Origin: Cladophialophora immunda
Lineage: Eukaryota; Ascomycota; Eurotiomycetes; Chaetothyriales; Herpotrichiellaceae
Length of the DNA stretch: 64,000 bases
Direction of reading: 5' to 3'
Assembly (NCBI RefSeq): GCF_000835495.1
Contig: NW_015622541.1
Coordinates: 5,146,001 to 5,210,000, forward strand
The notes under the pieces are model-generated. The model did no database searches, was not told where the DNA came from, and worked only from the letters and a program-made list of their open reading frames with translations. Position numbers and translations under genes: made by a program. Shown here one piece after another: positions 54,301 to 62,018 of this stretch (positions are counted from its first letter, which is position 1; the number at the start of each line of letters is the position of its first letter).

Positions 54301-56307
54301 AAGCTCCGGCGAGCTATTCTGAATTTCTTTGCGAATCCTTTCCAAGCCATAGCCATGACGTCCTTTTCGCTTTGTTTGGTCGAGGATGAGGGCCGTCCAC
54401 AGAAAGTTGCCGGCTGCTTTGCGCAAAATTTCGTGCTCGACATATCCCCTCGAGTGGTTGTTTTTGAAGACTTTTGCAAGCTCGCCCTGCACAAATCTAG
54501 AAATGTCGCTAGAATTCTGATCCTCGACACAGATCTCGGGGGCATCAAAGAGATCCATAACAGGATAGTGACGGCAGGTTATACACACACTTATTGCTGA
54601 TCGAACCTCGGGAGTTGGGGTTGTCAGTGTCCAGAGCTCTGACGAGAGCTTTCTTGCCGTCTCTTCGCCACATTCGTCCAAGGCATCTATGAAGATTTTG
54701 ATAGAATGGCGAGAATATTGCTTTGCTCGTGTATTGAGGAAGTCGAACACACCCTTTTCATGCCATGTCCAAGAGTGCCCATATTCACCTTGGTTGAGTT
54801 GCTTCACCACGAAAGTTTCTGTGAATTCGGTGAGTAGTATCTTGGCTTTCGTCAGTATTTGATGCAGAATGGACCGATATAACCCAACGGGAGATTTCTG
54901 CATCTGTGTGCCACGGCCATGAACGAAAAATGAAGCCACAATAACGTTCTCCTCTCTCTGGCTCTCAACCTTGCTCACTAGAGTGTCGAGGAGAACGCTT
55001 TTGCCGGCCCCCGGGAAGCCAGTTATCCAAAGCAGACCATGCTTCTGTGTTGCCCACTGCTGATAGTCTGGGTGTTCTGTCAGCCAGGAACATGTTCCTT
55101 CGGCTGCACGAACAATGTTGTCTCGGCGGCCGCCCATTTCTTTAAACCATAGCGACTTGAGACATGCTTGTGCCGGAATTCTTAGCAATGGTACAACCTT
55201 AGAGGCAGGACGCTTACCTGATTCGGCGGCAGCTGAATGGTATCTACCCGCCGCCGGAGATGTGGCGTCGAAACCAGATACTGGACCTGATTGGAGCGAG
55301 TGCCGCTGGCTATGTTGAGCCCTGACATCCCCACTATCGCCATGAGTCCTGTCTGCCATGATTGCTCGGAAGGTGGGCTGTGGATGGATAATCCACAAAA
55401 GCTCTTTCGCATAAGCTGCGGCGGTAGCAGCAGCATACTCCTGCCATCGCTTGTTTTTGTGTGAATCCGAGTAGTCGCAAATGCCTCGAATAACCAAGCA
55501 GTCGAAATAGTTCATCAAGCCAGCAGCTTCCATCTCAAAGCAAAGAACATCCAACTCTGCACTGAGACGCTCCCTCATTATCGAATCCCGGATAACCTGG
55601 CTACCGGACGCGATTAGCCCATAGTGTATTGTTGGATGAGTCTCGGAGCGAGCTGGGCGGCTAACAAGTCTACCACGGTCACAAGCATCGCAGAGTGCAC
55701 CATCCGAGGTTCGGTGTGCGTAAGAAGACTCAAACAATTCATCTTTGTCAGTAGCTGGATAACTGCAAGCCTTCCTTCGGCGTGGGTTCCTCCGGATGGC
55801 ATCCTCTAAAATGACACTGATTTGAGACCCTCCTTGGCTGAGATGCCGGGCTTCCAGGCTTGAAACAGCATTCAACAATACGTCGGGTGGGCGATTGAGT
55901 GAGCCAGTTCGAACAAAACGACCTTGATGGAGGGTTTTCCCGAAGTCATATTGGACCACGCCACCAAACTGCCCTGACGGACGGCTCACGACAACATCTC
56001 CCAGTCGAATGTCATGCTGCGTTGTGGGGACGCCACCACCAACTCCCACGAGCAGGATGAATTGAAGGGAGGGGAAGGTGGCGCGCATCGGGATGGCTAC
56101 AGAGGCTGCTGATACAGAACCAATAACCCCTTGAGGTAGACATGCGATGACTACATTGTGCGGCCCGATTCGGCCCAAAATGTAGTTATTGGTGTCGTAG
56201 CTTGCTAGCTGGATATTGTCATGCTCCTCGTCGAGCATGTCCAGAGCTGCAGCCTCTTCCAATGGCAGTGCAGATATCCACCCTACATGATAGTCGGTGA
56301 CTAACAT
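51373..56307 (-). CDS. NLR-like receptor: PNP_UDP - NACHT - ankyrin repeats
   Basis: One uninterrupted 1,644-residue frame. Residues about 5-305 form a nucleoside-phosphorylase/UDP-phosphorylase-like effector domain (WISALPLEEAAALDMLDE, GVGGGVPT, FEMEAAGLMN, RGICDYSDSHKN). The NACHT module follows: Walker A GFPGAGKS at 430-437 and Walker B IKIFIDALDEC at 537-547. A helical winged region leads to some twenty ankyrin repeats from about 930 to the C-terminus (TPLIWAAKNGHADAARCLI, TPLMWAAEHGHDHVVEIL and so on). Fungal NLRs with this order are thought to sense non-self and trigger cell death; the phosphorylase domain may act on nucleosides. It has both nucleotide-binding motifs, is intron-free and unbroken, so it is presumably functional. 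Confidence 0.93.
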   Translation of the reverse strand: MLVTDYHVGWISALPLEEAAALDMLDEEHDNIQLASYDTNNYILGRIGPHNVVIACLPQGVIGSVSAASVAIPMRATFPSLQFILLVGVGGGVPTTQHDIRLGDVVVSRPSGQFGGVVQYDFGKTLHQGRFVRTGSLNRPPDVLLNAVSSLEARHLSQGGSQISVILEDAIRRNPRRRKACSYPATDKDELFESSYAHRTSDGALCDACDRGRLVSRPARSETHPTIHYGLIASGSQVIRDSIMRERLSAELDVLCFEMEAAGLMNYFDCLVIRGICDYSDSHKNKRWQEYAAATAAAYAKELLWIIHPQPTFRAIMADRTHGDSGDVRAQHSQRHSLQSGPVSGFDATSPAAGRYHSAAAESGKRPASKVVPLLRIPAQACLKSLWFKEMGGRRDNIVRAAEGTCSWLTEHPDYQQWATQKHGLLWITGFPGAGKSVLLDTLVSKVESQREENVIVASFFVHGRGTQMQKSPVGLYRSILHQILTKAKILLTEFTETFVVKQLNQGEYGHSWTWHEKGVFDFLNTRAKQYSRHSIKIFIDALDECGEETARKLSSELWTLTTPTPEVRSAISVCITCRHYPVMDLFDAPEICVEDQNSSDISRFVQGELAKVFKNNHSRGYVEHEILRKAAGNFLWTALILDQTKRKGRHGYGLERIRKEIQNSSPELGQIYKEALTKIPLEDRMDAIRLFEWVCLIEEPLSPVQMRYALAFDPQAPARTLAAWEKSETFVETDERMELLINALSGGLVEIAKGDYIIQCIHQSVKDYILQQGLQDLEQSISQEGLSAVLGSTLSQAHELIFKCCMHYILTDEVLSLGVKEAPFLASQYSFIQYAVSRWPSHLKKAGQDGRLQRELLTYIRWPDRTRLEHWLSLCSVDSRACALQAGAHILHVAGYFDLCHVIDAVFENHAFETIDARDTQGCTPLIWAAKNGHADAARCLISHGADVNSFDLERHSSLWWASNYGHLGVAQILMQHGADADLQDETGRTALFCPAENFDEAMVDFLLSQGANPNLRDHQGRSLLYFLIGYDTRERGFRIIRRLLEKGVEPSKKLSEDELLLQWAIYGDLPEIIDLILKFDPFAHDDSRRALALYQALHMRNPSIALKFANAGVSAQKFTDFAGETPIAYVLSRNYQVIAETLLERKNCDPNGRGFRGTTPLMATAQRGLAVMMKSLFDLGAEPNLADFENRTALSFAAEGGYLDAVSLLIERHADLNLSDKRGKTPLMWAAEHGHDHVVEILIEKGANLKAQDSSKCSVLFWAAKGGNNTVMKLLSCLDKEHQNSLGQTALWWALMHRQTGAAIYLLASGANPNSTDIDGKSLLSWTVSASYLDGVQLLLENGADANAKDRKQQAALLVATANGSNELVRLLLRHQANPEEEDSHGYTPLLLAVKKGSVDTVAVLCKVAELNRADRSGRTPLLSAAMNGNEIVAKCLLEHGVDANCQDRRGRTPLSFACEYGYESLVKVLLEHRINPDAQDQNGRTAVWWAASYGRTAILKLLLEKGADPELPSKSGETALLKAVDNGHVEPAQLLLRHLPAAHSDPECSSRLLGLATDNCDSAMVSLLIEEGIDCSQPLPSGRTILSWAARNGCLDVLKTLDRRGIDLEAPCDQQGLTALDVAFERGHKRVVEFLMKIPKR

Positions 56308-57211
56308 GTTGCGTATTGGGAAGAATTAGTCGTAATGATCATCCGGTGCAAGGTGCTGATGCATGGGGAGCGGTTCTCCTCAGCCTGACATAGTGTTGCT
56401 CTTCTGTCTGATGCAGGGGCGCTGAAAATGAAACATGACCCAAGTCGGCGCAGCTGACTGTCTAGTGCCTAACGCACAAGAAGCATGTGGAATCAAGGAG
56501 ATCGCAAACAGACCGCATATTGACATTGCGGTGTAATCGAGATGGTATATGGTGAAAGTGGTGAGGCTGGCGGTTTGCAGTTGACGATGCGTCTTGAGTG
56601 AGGCTGTGCAAACGCTGCAAAGATACCAAGCCTCGTCGTGTGATTTCACGTGGACTCACGTGGCTAGAATTTCCATTGGAACCTGAGACGACAAGTTTGA
56701 AATGGCTTAGTTACGCTCCTTGACGGTGTTTCGTGTCTTCGACAGCTAGTAATAGCCCACCTATTCCCGCATTTGTGCTATCCTTCCTATGAACAGACTG
56801 ATCAAGGATCGCCCTCTCGGACAGACATGGCCCGAAAGCCGCCGCCCGCTTCAACGATAGTGGGGGGAGAACCCCAAAGAGGAAATCTCGCGGCGGTCAT
56901 CCCCCAGCATACGGGACGTCAGTGGGGTTGAGACAGGCCTGTGGCAACCGGGAAAGTAACCAAATGGTCGGCGGGCGGTACTTGGTAAGTGACTGCGTAT
57001 CAATTCATTGTGCATTGTGCGACCGGATGCAACGAGCGTGTTCGACAGAAAATTCCGAGTATTTAACTTGTGAAAACCTGCATCGCCCGTGTTTCTTTGG
57101 AGAATCCTACGCCTCGAAGCGCTCGAACTTTTCATTTCCAGCATCTCTCTCACGCGTACCCCGCATTGACATTTTTCCTTACACTCGAGAGACAAGATCG
57201 TCCTGCCTGCG
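56308..57211. other. Divergent intergenic region
   Basis: No gene recognised. It carries the promoters of the NLR gene (start 56307) and the arabinitol dehydrogenase gene (start 57212). Confidence 0.45.
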
Positions 57212-58384
57212 ATGTCGACCTCTAACGGTCATGTTGATGCGACCGCCACAGTGACGAATGGCACCTCCGGCTCAAGCACAAACTCTTCGGAGCTCCAGCC
57301 CGCAAAGTCCAACATTGGCGTCTTCACAAATCCGAAACATGACCTTTGGGTGGCGGAAGCGTCACCGACCCTCGCAGAAGTCAAAGATGGAAAAGACCTA
57401 AGAGAAGGGGAAGTCTACATCGGCATCAAGAGCACAGGGATATGCGGTTCAGACGTGCACTTCTGGCACGCAGGGTGTATAGGTCCTATGATTGTCACGG
57501 ACGACCATATCCTGGGCCACGAGTCCGCAGGCGTAATATTATCCGTCCACCCCAGCGTGACGACTTTGAAGCCCGGCGATAGAGTGGCCATAGAGCCAAA
57601 TATCCCGTGTTTCAAGTGCGAGCCGTGCTTGGCCGGAAGATACAATGGATGTGAGAACGTGGAGTTTCTTTCCACACCGCCTGTGGATGGCTTGTTGAGG
57701 AGATACGTCAAGCACCCTGCTGTGTGGTGTCACAAGATCGGGGACATGAGTTACGAGAATGGAAGTCTACTGGAGCCACTCTCCGTCGCTTTAGCAGGGA
57801 TGGATCGCGCCGGCGTTAGGCTTGGAGACCCCGTGCTGGTCTGTGGTGCAGGACCCATTGGCTTGGTTACACTGTTGTGCTGCGCGGCTGCCGGTGCATG
57901 TCCCCTCCTGATCACCGATATCGATGAGGGGCGGTTAAAATTTGCAAAATCCCTCGTGCCACGAGTCACCACATTCCAGGTCCCCAGAGTGTCTGCAGAG
58001 GAATGCGCCGAGCAGATCGTTTCCGCAATGGGCGGCATCCGGCCTCGCGTCGCCATGGAGTGCACCGGCGTCGAATCGAGCGTCAATGCGGCGATCTGGT
58101 CAGTCAAATTCGGCGGCAAAGTCTTCGTGATCGGCGTCGGCAAGAACGAGATGACGATCCCCTTCATGAGGCTGTCTACGCAAGAGATCGACCTCCAGTA
58201 TCAGTACCGGTACAGCAATACGTGGCCGAAGGCGATCCGGCTGGTGGAGAGCGGTGTGATTTCGCTAGAGAAATTGGTCACACATCGGTTCAACATGAGC
58301 GATGCGGTCGCTGCTTTCCAGACGGCGAGTGATCCCAAGAGCGGCGCCATCAAGGTCCAGATCAAGAACGACGACAGTTTATAA
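57212..58384 (+). CDS. lad1: L-arabinitol 4-dehydrogenase
   Basis: Oxidises L-arabinitol to L-xylulose with NAD+ in fungal L-arabinose catabolism (cytosol). Intronless, 390 residues. After a variable Ser/Thr-rich N-terminus comes [16 protein letters not shown]. Catalytic zinc region: Cys 78 in [17 protein letters not shown] and GHESAG (His 103, Glu 104). The structural-zinc cysteines 133, 136, 139 and 147 are all present. Cofactor motif: [12 protein letters not shown]. The stretches [20 protein letters not shown] and [11 protein letters not shown] closely match known fungal arabinitol dehydrogenases, more than xylitol dehydrogenase. The N-terminal extension (about 30 residues) is longer than usual. 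Start ATG 57212. Confidence 0.9.
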   Translation: MSTSNGHVDATATVTNGTSGSSTNSSELQPAKSNIGVFTNPKHDLWVAEASPTLAEVKDGKDLREGEVYIGIKSTGICGSDVHFWHAGCIGPMIVTDDHILGHESAGVILSVHPSVTTLKPGDRVAIEPNIPCFKCEPCLAGRYNGCENVEFLSTPPVDGLLRRYVKHPAVWCHKIGDMSYENGSLLEPLSVALAGMDRAGVRLGDPVLVCGAGPIGLVTLLCCAAAGACPLLITDIDEGRLKFAKSLVPRVTTFQVPRVSAEECAEQIVSAMGGIRPRVAMECTGVESSVNAAIWSVKFGGKVFVIGVGKNEMTIPFMRLSTQEIDLQYQYRYSNTWPKAIRLVESGVISLEKLVTHRFNMSDAVAAFQTASDPKSGAIKVQIKNDDSL

Positions 58385-58647
58385 TCAGGGCAGGCTAGTT
58401 AGTACCGAGGGCCGTTTAGGAGTTGCAGGGGGGCATAGGTCACAAACGGCACACCGACCACATTGAAATACAGGTAGATGGTCGGGAAAGCTGTGATAGA
58501 GCACATTGTCCACCATAAACTGTAGCACTCGAGCTTTGTTCCTATCTCACAGGACGCCATGGGTACTTCTATATACGATACCTGCCCAATTCCCTAAAAC
58601 TTCCCCTCCACCACTCCCATCACCCGCTCACTCGCACATCGACCCGA

Positions 58648-59832
58648 CTATTGCATGATGCCCTTGACCTCCTCCCCCTTGATCCAGCTCGCCACGGCGC
58701 GACCCTGCTGCTCGTACCAGCTGTTCATGGTCTCCTCCTCGACGTAGCCCATGTGCGGACTGACCAGGATGCGACTCCTGCCGTCCTGGCCCCAGTAGCC
58801 GCTGCGCCGCCAGGGCGTGTCCTTGGGGAGTGGCTCGGTGTCGAAGACGTCGAGGGCGACGCCGCGGATGGTGCCGGCCTCGAGGGCGGCGACGAGGGCG
58901 GGCTCGTCGACGAGCGGGCCGCGCGACGTGTTGACCAGGAAGGCGGACTTCTTCATGGCGGCGAGCTCGGCGGCGCCCACGATGCCCCGGCTGCGGTCCG
59001 AGAGCACGTAGTGCACGCTCAGCACGTCGGCGCGCTCGAACAGCTCCTTCTTTGATCCGGCCACCTGGAAGCTGCCCTTGGGCAGGCCGCGCGACTGCGC
59101 CGCCTCGTCGGCCTTTTCCTGCGTCAGCGAGCTCGACCACGCCAGCACCTTCATCCCGAACCCCAGCACGCCCGTCACGGCGCACTGCGTGCCCAGCTTG
59201 CCCAGTCCCAGCAGGCCGAGCGTCTTGCCCGCCAGCCCGAACGTGAGGTGCGTCTGCCAGCCTGCGGAGGCCGACTTGATCACCGTGTCGCCGTGGACGA
59301 CGTCCTTTGCGAAGCCCAGAATCAGGGCCCAGGTGATTTCATTAGTCGCGTCGTAGCCCTTGACGGCGTTGGGCTTCGGCGTCGTCCCGACAACCGTGAT
59401 GCCTAGGTCCTTGCACGCGGCCAGGTCGATCGCCGCGTTCTTCATGGCCGTGGTCAACAGGAGCTTCAGGTTCGGGAGCTGCTCGAGCACCGAGCGCGGG
59501 AAGAGCGTGCGCTCGCGCATCGACGAAATGACCGTGTACGGCTTCAGCCGCTCGACGAGTTGGGTGTGCTCGGCTGGGATGCGCGCGTTGAGTGTGGTCG
59601 GGAACGTGTCGATCTGGACCTGGCCCTGCACGGCCTGGAAGTGCGGGAGCGCGATCGAGGCATAGTCGTCCAGTATGGCGAGCTTGACCGGGGTCGAGGA
59701 AGACATGGTCGATGCGGATACTCGCTGTGGCTTTATTCCAGGCACGAATCGAATAGTAGTATTCGGGCGGGATGGTGCGAGGATGTTGGCTGTGGATGTC
59801 AATCTGTGCACCGCTCTGCTCATGAATCTCAT
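58648..59832 (-). CDS. D-isomer-specific 2-hydroxyacid dehydrogenase
   Basis: NAD(P)-linked 2-hydroxyacid/2-ketoacid oxidoreductase, related to phosphoglycerate and glyoxylate dehydrogenases. No introns. The frame is open to 59862, but the first ATG is 59832 (MRFMSRAVHRLTSTANILAP), giving 394 residues with an Arg/Ser-rich, acid-free N-terminus like a mitochondrial targeting sequence. A second ATG at 59706 (MSSSTPVKLAILDDYAS) would give a 352-residue cytosolic form. Cofactor motif: LLGLGKLGTQ. Catalytic set: VNTSRGPLVDEPAL (Arg), DVFDTEPLP and SPHMGYVEEET (His). Exact substrate unknown. Confidence 0.88.
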   Translation of the reverse strand: MRFMSRAVHRLTSTANILAPSRPNTTIRFVPGIKPQRVSASTMSSSTPVKLAILDDYASIALPHFQAVQGQVQIDTFPTTLNARIPAEHTQLVERLKPYTVISSMRERTLFPRSVLEQLPNLKLLLTTAMKNAAIDLAACKDLGITVVGTTPKPNAVKGYDATNEITWALILGFAKDVVHGDTVIKSASAGWQTHLTFGLAGKTLGLLGLGKLGTQCAVTGVLGFGMKVLAWSSSLTQEKADEAAQSRGLPKGSFQVAGSKKELFERADVLSVHYVLSDRSRGIVGAAELAAMKKSAFLVNTSRGPLVDEPALVAALEAGTIRGVALDVFDTEPLPKDTPWRRSGYWGQDGRSRILVSPHMGYVEEETMNSWYEQQGRAVASWIKGEEVKGIMQ

Positions 59833-60370
59833 ATAGCTCCCAGGCGATATCACAGACTCCACATGTATCTTTCTTCCCGACGACGAAGCGAGGGGATCGT
59901 AAATTCAGGGAAATTCGCGGTCTGGTTATATGATGCGATCCCACGCGAACGTGGTTCAATGGCCGTCGGCATTGATGGTCGGCCATTCTCCGCTGAGGAG
60001 ACCAAAGCATATGCCGATGTCGCTCGCGGGCGGGATGTTGGGGAAAAAGGCTCGTGTCCATTGCCTCGAAGAGCCTTGCGTGATTACAAATGCAGTGACT
60101 GGTCAGTGGTGGACAGATTGGAGAAATCTCATCGTCTACTTCATTGGTTAGGGAGAAGGGGAAAGAAGTTGAAGGGGATGGGAAACGAGGCATACAGGCG
60201 TAGAGATCCTAGAAGCATACGATCGATGACTAGCAGAGGAAGCCTCGCTGTACATTTTGAAGTCCCATCCCTCAAGTGCTCTCGCCTGGAACATGAGCTT
60301 TTCTTTGTGCAGGGTGAGACTCGATATCATCCTCCCATATGCATACTCAGCTATTTTCAAGCCATCAAAA
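59833..60370. other. Intergenic, no gene recognised
   Basis: Upstream of the 2-hydroxyacid dehydrogenase and downstream of the amidohydrolase gene. Frames here overlap the dehydrogenase in antisense or are too weak to call. Confidence 0.4.
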
Positions 60371-61681
60371 TTATCCATCGCTACCCTTGCCCACGTAGGT
60401 CAGCGCTGCCACAACCAAGGCATCAACCCCGATGGTCAAGGTCGGCTGCAAAACCGGCGCGAAGAAGGGACTGTGATTGACCGGGATCTTCTGCTCCTCC
60501 CCCTTCTTGACCATCTCCTCATACATGCCCGCGTCGTGGCCGCCAAAGAACCAGAAGCAGTACGGCTTCCCGATGCTGGATCCCAGGATACCGAAATCTT
60601 CGCTCCCCAGCACGTTCTTGAGGCTCGGGTCGTGGTTCTTCTCGCCAAAGTATGCGGTGAAAGACTTGTTGATTTCGCCCGCAACTTCGGCGTCGTTGAT
60701 GGTGAGCGGGAACGAAGAGGTGGGCTCGATCAGGGGCTCCTTGGGGCAGTCCCCTGCCAAACACTCTGCCTTGATGATTCTCTTGACGGAGGCGAGGATC
60801 TTCTCGCGCCACTCCACGCTCACGCTGCGGATGTTGATCTTCAGCACGGCTTCATCTGAGATGACGTTCTCCGTGCTGCCGGCCTGCAATGCGCCCACCG
60901 TGACCACGGCCGTCTCGTCGGGCGGGACTTCCCGAGATCGTATCGTCTGCAAGCGCACGACAATGTGCGAAGCAATGACCACAGGATCAATCGTGCGATG
61001 GGGCATACTGCCGTGCCCGCCGCTGCCGTAGATTGTCACCTTGAAGCTGTCCGCCGCAGACATGACCGGTCCCGCTCGTGTGGCTGTCTTTCCCGCCTGG
61101 AGAGGAAACACGTGTTGGCCCAGCACAACATCAGGAATGGGACAGGCGTGTTTGTCGGCAGAGTAGAGTCCGTCATCCACCATGGCACGAGCGCCACTCC
61201 CCCTCTCTTCGGCAGGTTGGAAGAGGAAGACGATGGTGCCCGACCAGGTCGAGCGGGCGGCGATGAGTGTTTCTGCAGCTGCGAGCAGCGAGGTGATGTG
61301 GAAATCGTGTCCGCAGGCGTGCATTACAGGCTTTACGAGGCCGTCTGTATCGCGCATGGTTTTTGTGCTAGCATAGGGCAGACCCGTCTTCTCCTGGACC
61401 GGAAGGGCGTCGATGTCGGCCCGTAGAAGTATCGTCTTCCCAGGTCCATTCTTCAAGATGGCGATCTGGCCATGTCCTCCAATCCCGGTGCGTATGTCAA
61501 GGTCGTTTGAGAGCTTCTTCAGGTGCTCCGTGATCAATGAGGCTGTTTCTTTCTCTTGCGTAGAGAGTTCTCCGTTGGCATGGCAGTGCTTGTAGATGTC
61601 TTCATACGGGGCGAGGTCAGGACGGTATTTCGCGATGACGGAACCGAAAGAGGAAGATTTCGCAGCAACTGATTCACCCAT
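60371..61681 (-). CDS. M20-family amidohydrolase (amino-acylase/IAA-hydrolase type)
   Basis: Metal-dependent hydrolase of N-acyl amino acids or amide conjugates, 436 residues, no intron. Start ATG at 61681 lies in ACCATGG, a better context than the open frame above it. Metal-binding Cys-His motif HACGHDFH, catalytic PAEE (FQPAEERGSG) and a dimerisation region beginning FKVTIYGSGGHGSMP match subfamily M20D. LGSEDFG near the end provides another metal ligand. The C-terminus ends in a hydrophobic helix (LTIGVDALVVAALTYVGKG). Substrate not predictable. Confidence 0.9.
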   Translation of the reverse strand: MGESVAAKSSSFGSVIAKYRPDLAPYEDIYKHCHANGELSTQEKETASLITEHLKKLSNDLDIRTGIGGHGQIAILKNGPGKTILLRADIDALPVQEKTGLPYASTKTMRDTDGLVKPVMHACGHDFHITSLLAAAETLIAARSTWSGTIVFLFQPAEERGSGARAMVDDGLYSADKHACPIPDVVLGQHVFPLQAGKTATRAGPVMSAADSFKVTIYGSGGHGSMPHRTIDPVVIASHIVVRLQTIRSREVPPDETAVVTVGALQAGSTENVISDEAVLKINIRSVSVEWREKILASVKRIIKAECLAGDCPKEPLIEPTSSFPLTINDAEVAGEINKSFTAYFGEKNHDPSLKNVLGSEDFGILGSSIGKPYCFWFFGGHDAGMYEEMVKKGEEQKIPVNHSPFFAPVLQPTLTIGVDALVVAALTYVGKGSDG

Positions 61682-62018
61682 GGTCGAGAAGCTTTGGTGA
61701 TGGCCGTGGTGGATGGTGAAGCAAAGAAATTCACTATTGGAGCACACAAGAATACATCATCTCCAGCCTCCAGGCACGCGCTTCGTGGTGGTTCATGGCA
61801 TCAAGTCTCCGCACTATCGTCGATCAAAGGAGAAGTCCGCAGTCCACAACACAGACCAGCCTCGGTATCCGCAGCAATTGGTGAGGCCTTAGTCTATACA
61901 AGAGCCAACTACTGCTTGGAATTGAACAACATGACCTTGCCATAGCCCTTCCACCTTCCCGTGGATCTCTCATACAACATAGGGGCATCAAATCTTCCCT
62001 CCTCACTAGGCGTCGTCC

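Noticed and set aside
59342..60193. 283-codon minus-strand and 306-codon plus-strand frames around the 2-hydroxyacid dehydrogenase
   Set aside because: Composition is low-complexity (Arg/His/Pro-rich), as expected of off-frame readings of GC-rich coding sequence.
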